NCBI RefSeq assembly: GCF_001975825.1
Contig: NZ_MTKN01000003.1
Location: forward strand, 124,001-188,000
DNA length: 64,000 nt
From: [Flexibacter] sp. ATCC 35208
Lineage (GTDB): Bacteria; Bacteroidota; Bacteroidia; Chitinophagales; Chitinophagaceae
Direction of reading: 5' to 3'
Made by a program: the position numbers and the translations under genes. The notes beneath the pieces are model-generated. The model was not told the DNA's origin. It did no database searches and worked only from the letters and a program-made list of their open reading frames with translations. Positions within the stretch are counted from its first letter, which is position 1; each line of letters opens with the position of its first letter. This document shows, one piece after another, positions 57,711-64,000 of this stretch.

Positions 57711-57742
57711 ATAGTTGCTAATGCAACTATTGCTAATGCAAT
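57711..57742. promoter_or_regulatory. tandem palindromic operator between E1 and marR
   Basis: ATAGTTGC-taat-GCAACTAT (57711-57730) is followed by ATTGC-taat-GCAAT (57729-57742). The core TTGCTAATGCAA occurs twice, 15 bp apart, between the divergent genes. This is the usual form and location for MarR autoregulation. Confidence 0.75.
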
Positions 57743-57752
57743 TTAAATAATT

Positions 57753-58226
57753 ATGCCTAATACTTTCGTAACGAATCCATCTTTTTTTAAGTTGGATGCC
57801 ACCCTTAAAAGAATCCGTAACTACTGGCAAAAGACTTTTGATATTCATAAGGTGGACATTACTGTTGACCAGTGGCTGCTGATAGAAAACCTGTATAAGC
57901 ACAAAAAGATTACGCATAACGAACTCGCTAAGCTGACATCGAAGGATATTACCACCGTTTCCCGTATTATTGAATTACTGGTTAAGAAAGAACTGGTGCT
58001 TAGGGAAGGATCTCCCCAGGACCGCAGGAAGGTGTTTTTACAGCTCACTGTTAAAGGCGCAGATAAGTATAAGGAAGCAAGACCTTTAGTGCTGGAAATG
58101 CGTAAAACGGGCTGGAATCATCTTACAGAAGACGATTTTCAGGAGCTGACGAGGATATTGGATGTGATTTATAATAATGTGCCGGATGAGGTTACTTTGA
58201 CGAAGCAGGTGTCAGAAGATAAGTAA
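57753..58226 (+). CDS. MarR family transcriptional regulator
   Basis: A 157-residue winged-helix dimer. N- and C-terminal helices flank the DNA-binding part: LYKHKKITHNELAKLTSKDI (helix-turn-helix, about 49-68), TTVSRIIELLVKKELVLREG and SPQDRRKVFLQLTVKG with the wing's DxR motif. It probably represses itself and the divergent E1 gene through the paired TTGCTAATGCAA sites, responding to a small acid or metabolite. That target link is inferred from position. Its 3' end starts a degenerate tandem repeat. Confidence 0.92.
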   Translation: MPNTFVTNPSFFKLDATLKRIRNYWQKTFDIHKVDITVDQWLLIENLYKHKKITHNELAKLTSKDITTVSRIIELLVKKELVLREGSPQDRRKVFLQLTVKGADKYKEARPLVLEMRKTGWNHLTEDDFQELTRILDVIYNNVPDEVTLTKQVSEDK

Positions 58227-58385
58227 TTTAAAGGACACCGGAATTCAGAGGATGATCGATTACACCCAAAAGAAGCCTGGAAAAAAGTAATATAAAGGAC
58301 TCTCCAAAGTTCTGGATAGTGATAGATAACCTCAAACAAGTGATTTCAAGAACTAACGAGAAATTCTATCAAAGTTGTTCAAACA
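58202..58385 (+). repeat. degenerate ~60-bp tandem array starting at the marR 3' end
   Basis: Three copies, anchored by AAGTAATTTAAAGGAC (58221, containing the marR stop TAA), AAGTAATATAAAGGAC (58285) and AAGTGATTTCAAGAAC (58338). Spacings are 64 and 53 bp and similarity extends through GGAT..GATAACC..CAAA. Confidence 0.8.
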
Positions 58386-58397
58386 AATCAAAATAAA

Positions 58398-58430
58398 AAC
58401 CGGCCTGCTCAGTGGATGAGCAGGCCGGTT
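58398..58430 (-). terminator. terminator of the FAH-family gene
   Basis: A 14-bp perfect stem (AACCGGCCTGCTCA at 58398-58411 with 58417-58430), 5-nt loop, followed by TTTTATTTT on the minus strand. Confidence 0.85.
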
Positions 58431-58449
58431 CATTTATAATCATCAAAAC

Positions 58450-59061
58450 TTATTTCACTACAAACTCCAGCAAACTGTCATTTTCAATAAACGCTTCCAG
58501 CGTATCCCCTATCTCTACAGGACCTACCCCAGCCGGCGTACCTGTAAATACCAGATCCCCGATATTCAGCGTAAAGAATTTAGAAATATAAGCCACCAGA
58601 AAATCAAATGAAAACAACAGGTCTTTCGTATTCCCCTGCTGCACCAGTTCTTTATTTTTATACAAACAGAAATTAATATCTTTTTTATCCAGCTCAGGGG
58701 TAATGGGGATAAACTGCCCTACCACAGCCGAATTATCAAACGCCTTTGCAATCTCCCACGGTAATCCTTTCTGCTTTTGCTTATCCTGCAGATCACGGGC
58801 AGTGAAATCAATACCAATCCCAATCTGGTCATAGTATTTATCTGCAAATTTTTCCTGAATATGCTTTCCGTTTTTGCATATTCTCAGCACCAGTTCACAT
58901 TCATAATGGAGGTTGTCGGTAAACTCTGGATAGTAAAATGGATGGTTGTTCTGCAGCAATGCATTCTTAGGCTTCATGAAAATCACAGGTTCTGTCGGTA
59001 CCTCATTTTTCAATTCCTTTGCATGATCGGCATAGTTTCTTCCAACGCATATAATTTTCAT
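58450..59061 (-). CDS. fumarylacetoacetate hydrolase family protein
   Basis: A 203-residue single-domain FAH enzyme, the short type that includes oxaloacetate decarboxylases and acylpyruvases. MKIICVGRNYADHAKEL starts the domain; PVIFMKPKNALL, LHYECELVLRI (metal-binding Glu pair), GIGIDFTARDLQ and VFTGTPAGVGPVEIGD complete the metal site. It follows pth by 44 nt and is probably on its message. The physiological substrate is unknown. Confidence 0.93.
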   Translation of the reverse strand: MKIICVGRNYADHAKELKNEVPTEPVIFMKPKNALLQNNHPFYYPEFTDNLHYECELVLRICKNGKHIQEKFADKYYDQIGIGIDFTARDLQDKQKQKGLPWEIAKAFDNSAVVGQFIPITPELDKKDINFCLYKNKELVQQGNTKDLLFSFDFLVAYISKFFTLNIGDLVFTGTPAGVGPVEIGDTLEAFIENDSLLEFVVK

Positions 59062-59105
59062 GACGGTTAATCTTTAATTAAGGTTAAATGAATGGATTTA
59101 TAAAT

Positions 59106-59687
59106 TTAGTTTCCAGGTGAATATTTAAGGTTATTATACTTGTTCATCGTGCGTTCCAAACCTATAGATACAAATCCTTCAATGATTTCCACGCATTTTT
59201 CCAATTTCCACTGCACTATTACCATTTCATCTTTAGGCCATTTGCCCAATACAAAATCAACCTGTCTGCCTTTAGGATAGTCATTACCAATACCGAATCT
59301 CAACCGTGGATACTGATTTGTACCCAGTAGCTCCTGTATATTCTTAAGCCCGTTTTGTCCCGCATCACTACCACCAGGGCGGATACGCAGCACTTCTACC
59401 GGCAGGGCCAGATCGTCTACCAGCACAAAAATATTTTCCAATGGCACTTTCTCCTTGTCCATCCAGTATTTTACGGCTTTGCCACTCAGGTTCATGTAGG
59501 TGGTAGGCTTTATTACAATAAGGGTACGCCCTTTCCATTTCACTTCTGCCACATCCGCCAGGCGTTCGCTTTTGTAGGTAGCTCCGTGCTTTGCAACAAA
59601 GGTATCTGCGATATCGAATCCAATATTATGGCGGGTATGCTCATATTCTGCGCCTATATTCCCAAGCCCTACTATCAGGTATTTCAT
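59106..59687 (-). CDS. pth: peptidyl-tRNA hydrolase
   Basis: Releases tRNA from stalled peptidyl-tRNA. The 193-residue enzyme has all active-site residues: Asn10 and His20 in GLGNIGAEYEHTRHNIGFD, Asn66 in TTYMNLSG, Asp91/92 in LVDDLALP and the GGSDAGQNGLKNI loop. It lies downstream of rplY, with a terminator between them, the same neighbourhood as in many bacteria. It leads a short run with the FAH-family gene. Confidence 0.97.
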   Translation of the reverse strand: MKYLIVGLGNIGAEYEHTRHNIGFDIADTFVAKHGATYKSERLADVAEVKWKGRTLIVIKPTTYMNLSGKAVKYWMDKEKVPLENIFVLVDDLALPVEVLRIRPGGSDAGQNGLKNIQELLGTNQYPRLRFGIGNDYPKGRQVDFVLGKWPKDEMVIVQWKLEKCVEIIEGFVSIGLERTMNKYNNLKYSPGN

Positions 59688-59770
59688 CTGTCGACTAATT
59701 TAATAAACACGAACTCGTGGCGCCATCCACCATATATACGGAAGTTTTGCAAACCACGGCGTAAAAATAG

Positions 59771-59809
59771 AAAAAGTCCCATCCCGGACGAACCAGGACG
59801 GGACTTTTT
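59771..59809 (-). terminator. terminator of prs-rplY
   Basis: AAAAAGTCCC (59771-59780) pairs with GGGACTTTTT (59800-59809), with further CC/GG pairing inside, 23 nt beyond the rplY stop. Confidence 0.85.
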
Positions 59810-59831
59810 GGAAAAATATCTATAAAGAAAA

Positions 59832-60422
59832 TTATTTCTTCTTGGCGTCTTTTTCGTTAGCAGCCTCTTCCTGACGTAACTGACGGGTCATTACTACGGA
59901 AGCGATAGGAATACGAGGAGAGTTAGTGATCTCGATGTTTTCAGCTACTACGTCTTCTACGCGGATGTTACCATTCAGGTCCAGGTTATCGATGTTTACT
60001 TCGATATTCTCACGCAGGTACTTAGGCAGCGCCTTAACTTTCAGTGCCTTGATCTTTACAACCAGTTTACCACCGGCTTTAACACCTTCGGACTGACCTA
60101 CGATCTTGATTGGCAGGCTTACCGCTACTGGCTTATCTTCAACCAGTTCCAGGAAGTCGATGTGTGACAGCTCGTCAGTTACGGTATCGAACTGCAGATC
60201 TTTCAGTACACATCTGTAAGTTTTAGCACCTAATTTGATTTCAGCGAGCTGAAATTCAGAAGTGTAAACAAGCGTTTTGAAAGCAACAGCCGGAGCAGAA
60301 AAGCTCACGGTTTCAGCACCCCCGTAAATAACACAAGGCACTTGTCCCTCAGAACGTACCTGGCGGGTGGCTTTTTTGCCATATTCGCTTCTGAGTTGTC
60401 CTTCGATTGTTATCGTTTTCAT
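59832..60422 (-). CDS. rplY: 50S ribosomal protein L25 (Ctc/TL5 type)
   Basis: A 5S rRNA-binding ribosomal protein in its long form (196 residues), as in Thermus TL5 and Bacillus Ctc. The N-terminal L25 domain (about 1-90) has RSEYGKKATRQVRSEGQVPC and VLKDLQFDTVTDELSHIDFLE. The C-terminal beta domain (about 95-185) has LPIKIVGQSEGVKAGGKL, and a Lys/Asp-rich tail follows. It starts 41 nt after prs, an arrangement conserved in many bacteria. Confidence 0.97.
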   Translation of the reverse strand: MKTITIEGQLRSEYGKKATRQVRSEGQVPCVIYGGAETVSFSAPAVAFKTLVYTSEFQLAEIKLGAKTYRCVLKDLQFDTVTDELSHIDFLELVEDKPVAVSLPIKIVGQSEGVKAGGKLVVKIKALKVKALPKYLRENIEVNIDNLDLNGNIRVEDVVAENIEITNSPRIPIASVVMTRQLRQEEAANEKDAKKK

Positions 60423-60463
60423 TGATTAAACATTTATAATTGTTATAAATAAGCTTGTTGCTA

Positions 60464-61408
60464 CTAGCGGCGGTGGCTATGCACGAACAGGTTTGTGATA
60501 GACTTGTTCTCATGCATGTTCCTGATGGCTACTGCAAAGAGATCAGCAACACTGATCACCTTGATCTTTGAAGATTGCTGTTTCAATGGAATGGTATCGC
60601 AGATAACGAACTCTTCCAATACAGAATTCTCAATGTTTTCGTAAGCCTTTCCGCTAAGCACAGGGTGTGTACAAAATGCACGAACACTCTTTGCTCCCTT
60701 TTCTATCAGTAGGTTAGCTGCTTTGGTAAGGGTACCTGCAGTATCGCAGATGTCATCGATCAGCACGATGTCCTTGTCTTTTACATCACCTATTACAACC
60801 ATGGAAGCGATCTCATTCGCACGTTTACGGTGCTTATCGCAGATCACCATTTCCGCGTTGAAGTAGGCTGCTACTTCCCTTACCCTGTTAGTGCTTCCCA
60901 CATCAGGGGACGCAAAGGTAAGATTTTCCAGCTTCAAATTCTCAATGTACGGTATGAAAATTGCCGAACTATCCAGGTGGTCTACCGGGATATCGAAGAA
61001 TCCCTGGATCTGAGGAGCATGCAAATCCATGGTAATCACCCTGTTAGCGCCTGCCGACGTGAGCAGATTCGCTACCAGCTTAGAGGCGATGGCTACCCTT
61101 GGTTTGTCCTTTCTGTCCTGCCGGGCGAAGCCAAAATACGGAATTACTGCGGTGATATAACCGGCAGAAGCCCTTTTGGCTGCGTCGATCATCATTAATA
61201 ACTCCATCAGGTTGTCCGATGGAGAATTAGTGCTCTGCACGAGAAAAACATAATCACCGCGGATACTTTCCATATAAATCGGCTGGAATTCTCCGTCACT
61301 GAACTTCTGAATTGTCAATTTGCCTAACCCGTTGCCGTAGCGGCTGGCGATTTTCTCTGCCAGCGCGGGATTGCTGTTCCCTGTGAATATTTTTACTGAT
61401 GGTTGCAT
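60464..61408 (-). CDS. prs: ribose-phosphate pyrophosphokinase
   Basis: Makes PRPP from ribose 5-phosphate and ATP for nucleotide, His and Trp synthesis. The 314 residues match class I. Markers are the flexible PYFGFARQDRKDKPR segment, the divalent-cation site ITMDLHAPQIQGFFDIPVDH and the PRPP loop VLIDDICDTAGTL. It is the first gene of prs-rplY. A TAGTTTTG -7-like box (61429-61436) lies about 20 nt before the start; no good -33 box is seen. Confidence 0.98.
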   Translation of the reverse strand: MQPSVKIFTGNSNPALAEKIASRYGNGLGKLTIQKFSDGEFQPIYMESIRGDYVFLVQSTNSPSDNLMELLMMIDAAKRASAGYITAVIPYFGFARQDRKDKPRVAIASKLVANLLTSAGANRVITMDLHAPQIQGFFDIPVDHLDSSAIFIPYIENLKLENLTFASPDVGSTNRVREVAAYFNAEMVICDKHRKRANEIASMVVIGDVKDKDIVLIDDICDTAGTLTKAANLLIEKGAKSVRAFCTHPVLSGKAYENIENSVLEEFVICDTIPLKQQSSKIKVISVADLFAVAIRNMHENKSITNLFVHSHRR

Positions 61409-61628
61409 GAACTATAAAAAAGAGGTTGCAAAACTATGATATTTGGAGTATGAATTTTTTTATTTTTTGGTGACTACAGGGCCATACACACGACTTTGCT
61501 TTATTTCGAATAAGTAAAACTCTTATTATTAAGAAGTTACCTATTCTTTGCTGTGGATTGTAGTGCTAATTTAAAAAAAATTGAAAGCCCGGGGGAAAAG
61601 ATGTAACTTTTGGTAAAGCATAGAAAGA

Positions 61629-62426
61629 ATGGATACCATTGATTCGTTAGCCGGGCATGTGTCAATCAAAGATTGGCACACAGATGACCAACCAAGACAC
61701 AAGTTAATCATAAAAGGGACAGGAACATTGAGTGATGCAGAATTGCTCGCTTTATTATTAAATACAGGCCATAAGCACAAATCCGCATTGTTGCTGGCAC
61801 AGGAAATACTTCACAAATCATCCAATAATTTACAGGAATTAGGGAAGCTAAATGTCAATCAACTGAAGAAACTGAGGGGTATTGGCGAAGCTAAAGCAGC
61901 CAGAATAATAGCTGCTTTGGAGCTCGGGCGCCGAAGGCAGGCCGGATTCATACTGCCAAAAACCAAAATCAGAAACGGGCAGGAAGCGGCTTTATATTTT
62001 AAACCTATTCTGGGAGATTGCTCCAATGAGCGGGTACATGTACTGTATTTAAATTTTGCGAATACGGTGATCAAGGATTGTTGTGTGAGCATTGGAGGTA
62101 TTTCTTCTGCACCTGCCGATGTGAGAGTGATTCTGAGAGAGGCACTGGAACTGGGAGCTACCTCTATTATTCTTTGCCATAACCATCCTTCAGGCAATCT
62201 GAGTCCCAGTCAGGCCGATATTCTTTTTACACGAAAGGTCGTACAGGCTGCCAGCATTTTGGATATAATGGTGCTGGATCATATCATCGTATCACAGGCA
62301 GGGTACTACAGCCTGAATGAAGAAGGCCTGATGGATGAAGAAAAAAAGCAACCAGTAAGGAGCAGGCTAATCAGAGAAAACAACTCTCCATTGGGCTTCT
62401 CCGGAATGAGGATTGCCATGGTATAA
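61629..62426 (+). CDS. radC: RadC/JAB-domain protein
   Basis: A 265-residue protein (usual length about 225) with an N-terminal helix-hairpin-helix region (LRGIGEAKAARIIAALELGR). The MPN/JAB metalloprotease-like domain has VCVSIGGIS-like strands, PADVRVILREALELGATSII and HNHPSGNLSPSQAD, the His-x-His...Asp zinc site. The biochemical role of RadC is unsettled; it is not proven to act in DNA repair. The C-terminal 25 residues (basic, MDEEKKQPVRSRLIREN) are an extension. Confidence 0.93.
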   Translation: MDTIDSLAGHVSIKDWHTDDQPRHKLIIKGTGTLSDAELLALLLNTGHKHKSALLLAQEILHKSSNNLQELGKLNVNQLKKLRGIGEAKAARIIAALELGRRRQAGFILPKTKIRNGQEAALYFKPILGDCSNERVHVLYLNFANTVIKDCCVSIGGISSAPADVRVILREALELGATSIILCHNHPSGNLSPSQADILFTRKVVQAASILDIMVLDHIIVSQAGYYSLNEEGLMDEEKKQPVRSRLIRENNSPLGFSGMRIAMV

Positions 62427-62513
62427 TTGCAACATTCACATATATAATATAACATTTGGATATAACACCGTCTTTTCCTTACATTCGCAATTATTTTATT
62501 TTCAAAGAATAAT

Positions 62514-63491
62514 ATGCTCAAAATAGGAATCTTTGGTGTGGGGCACCTGGGTAAGATCCATCTTTCTCAATGGGCCACCATAAAAGACGTAGAAGTAGTC
62601 GGCTTTTTTGATCCAAGTGATAGCAATGCCGCCAGTGTAGCACAGCAATACCAGATTCCGAGATTCTCGACCGCGGAAGAACTGATACAGGCTTCTGATG
62701 CCATCGATATCATCGCTCCTACCACCCAGCACTTCAAGTTATGTGAAAGCGCTATCCGCAACGGAAAACACATTTTCGTGGAAAAACCGATGACTAATAC
62801 CATGGAAGAAGCTAAAACACTGGTAAAACTGGTGGAAGAAGCTAATATCAAATTCCAGGTAGGTCATGTGGAACGTTTCAACCCGGCTTTCCTTGCACTG
62901 AAAGGACATGCACTCAACCCCATGTTCATCGAAGTACATCGCCTGGCTGAATTTAATCCACGTGGTACCGACGTAAGCGTAATTTTGGACCTGATGATCC
63001 ATGATATCGACATAGTGCTCAGTATCGTAAAGTCTACCGTGAACCGTATCTCTGCCAGTGGCGTCGCTGTGATGAGCGATACACCTGATATAGCCAACGT
63101 TCGCATTGAATTCCATAACGGCTGTGTAGCCAACCTGACATCCAGCCGTATCTCTCTGAAAAAGATGCGCAAAATGCGCCTCTTCCAGAAAGATGCTTAC
63201 ATCGGCATCGACTTCCTGGACAAGAAGACTGAAATCATCAAGCTGAAAACACCAGAAGATGAAGGATTATTCACATTGGATATAGATACCAACAGCGGTA
63301 AAAAAACCATCGCTATCGATAATCCTGAAATCAAACAGGTGAACGCGATCAGAATGGAGCTGGAACTGTTCAGAGATGCTATCCTCCTGAATAAACCTGT
63401 ACCGGTGAATGCAATTGATGGTCTGCAGGCTATGGAAGTAGCACATCAGATCCTTGCTAAAATCAATAAGGGATTATCTTCAGAAGCTTAA
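62514..63491 (+). CDS. Gfo/Idh/MocA family oxidoreductase
   Basis: A 325-residue NAD(P)-dependent dehydrogenase. The Rossmann start IGIFGVGHLGKIHLSQW (3-19), the EKP motif (VEKPMTNTMEEA, about 91-102) and the catalytic HDIDIVL region are present, with GHVERFNPAF. This GHVERF type is found beside lipid-A or nucleotide-sugar genes in other bacteria, often on UDP-sugars, but no substrate can be fixed here. Its stop overlaps the convergent ispD stop by 4 nt. Confidence 0.92.
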   Translation: MLKIGIFGVGHLGKIHLSQWATIKDVEVVGFFDPSDSNAASVAQQYQIPRFSTAEELIQASDAIDIIAPTTQHFKLCESAIRNGKHIFVEKPMTNTMEEAKTLVKLVEEANIKFQVGHVERFNPAFLALKGHALNPMFIEVHRLAEFNPRGTDVSVILDLMIHDIDIVLSIVKSTVNRISASGVAVMSDTPDIANVRIEFHNGCVANLTSSRISLKKMRKMRLFQKDAYIGIDFLDKKTEIIKLKTPEDEGLFTLDIDTNSGKKTIAIDNPEIKQVNAIRMELELFRDAILLNKPVPVNAIDGLQAMEVAHQILAKINKGLSSEA

Positions 63492-64000
63492 TTTCTTGTA
63501 CCTAATAAGGCCTCCGCGATCGTCAGATCCAGCGGACGGGTGATCTTTATATTCGCTTCGTCGCCGGGTACTAACTGTACCTGGCGGCCCTGGCGCTCTA
63601 CTACCGTTGCTTCATCTGTGAATAACGGATCAAAAGGTTGCTCAAATGCGGGTAGTATCCACTCCGAGAGGAATGTCTGCGGGGTCTGTATAATCTTATA
63701 TTGCTCCCTGTCTACCGCCCTGTTACCATCCCCTACCAACTCGCGGATACTATCTTTCATTTCAATCACAGGAATGGCACTCCCCTGCGCTACTACTCCT
63801 TCATAACAACGGTGAATTAATGCGCTGCTAACCAGCGGCCTTACACCATCGTGTACAAAAATCACTGCCGGTTCCTGCACCATCTTCAACCCGTTGAGTA
63901 CAGAATTGAAACGGGTTTCTCCACCTTTCACCAACATCACCTGCTTAAAATCGCCTATCCATTCGGCCACATAACTGAAATGGGCCTCCGGCAATACCAA
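63488..64000 (-). CDS. ispD: 2-C-methyl-D-erythritol 4-phosphate cytidylyltransferase, 5' end missing
   Basis: The C-terminal 170 residues of IspD, the CTP-dependent third step of the non-mevalonate isoprenoid pathway. GGETRFNSVLNGL, PAVIFVHDGVRPLVSS (catalytic Asp), IPVIEMKDSIREL, IQTPQTFLSEWI and FTDEATVVERQGRQVQLVPG are the family blocks. The nucleotide-binding N-terminus lies beyond the window edge. The reading frame is open to the last base, so the true start is outside. Confidence 0.95.
   Translation of the reverse strand: MVLPEAHFSYVAEWIGDFKQVMLVKGGETRFNSVLNGLKMVQEPAVIFVHDGVRPLVSSALIHRCYEGVVAQGSAIPVIEMKDSIRELVGDGNRAVDREQYKIIQTPQTFLSEWILPAFEQPFDPLFTDEATVVERQGRQVQLVPGDEANIKITRPLDLTIAEALLGTRN

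Overview
The window is bacterial and reads as Bacteroidota, most likely the Chitinophaga/Chitinophagaceae branch. The evidence is a SusC/SusD locus driven by an ECF sigma/FecR pair, stand-alone FtsX-type permeases, an E1 alpha-beta fusion, and promoters of the -33 TTTG / -7 TAnnTTTG type in front of rpsL, fusA and a tRNA gene. No plasmid or phage backbone is seen.

Layout. 1-7.9 kb is housekeeping: a partial polysaccharide deacetylase, fusA, rpsG, rpsL, ilvE and an rdgB-thioesterase-nitroreductase run. 8-11 kb holds a large MscS channel, a tiny lipoprotein and a GIY-YIG protein. 11.1-21.9 kb is a complete minus-strand polysaccharide utilization locus (sigma, FecR, SusC with STN domain, SusD, SusE, two GH76 enzymes), probably for alpha-1,6-mannan. 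22-28.5 kb holds two small membrane genes, an FtsX permease with an in-frame repeat insertion, an EamA transporter and a sialate O-acetylesterase. 29-36.5 kb is a second carbohydrate/secreted-enzyme block (glutaminase-type protein, GH105, a six-hairpin glycosidase, a Ntn asparaginase). 36.6-42.6 kb holds small membrane proteins, a VIT1-type transporter, a DUF6600-like lipoprotein, a GHKL ATPase and a quinone oxidoreductase-thioesterase pair. 42.8-49.3 kb is a plus-strand glycan synthesis/export operon (GT14, Wzm, Wzt, two GT2 proteins, methyltransferase). 50-55.4 kb is an accessory island of remnants and small membrane genes ending in a Septu (PtuA/PtuB) defence pair beside tRNA-Met. 55.5-64 kb returns to core genes: E1 dehydrogenase with a divergent MarR gene, FAH-family hydrolase, pth, rplY, prs, radC, a Gfo/Idh oxidoreductase and partial ispD.

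Most unusual signal. At least five unrelated genes on both strands (fecR, the ECF sigma gene, the sialate O-acetylesterase, a 79-residue gene at 28.3 kb and marR) are followed by a degenerate tandem array whose first unit is the gene's own 3' end, stop codon included. Unit lengths differ from locus to locus (about 24 to 64 bp) and the arrays share no sequence, so this looks like a local process acting on gene ends rather than a dispersed repeat family. Two further arrays of 24-bp period occur, one in-frame inside the permease gene and one intergenic. An 11-bp phased palindromic array lies upstream of the small gene at 3.9 kb. These arrays are the best candidates for something undescribed.
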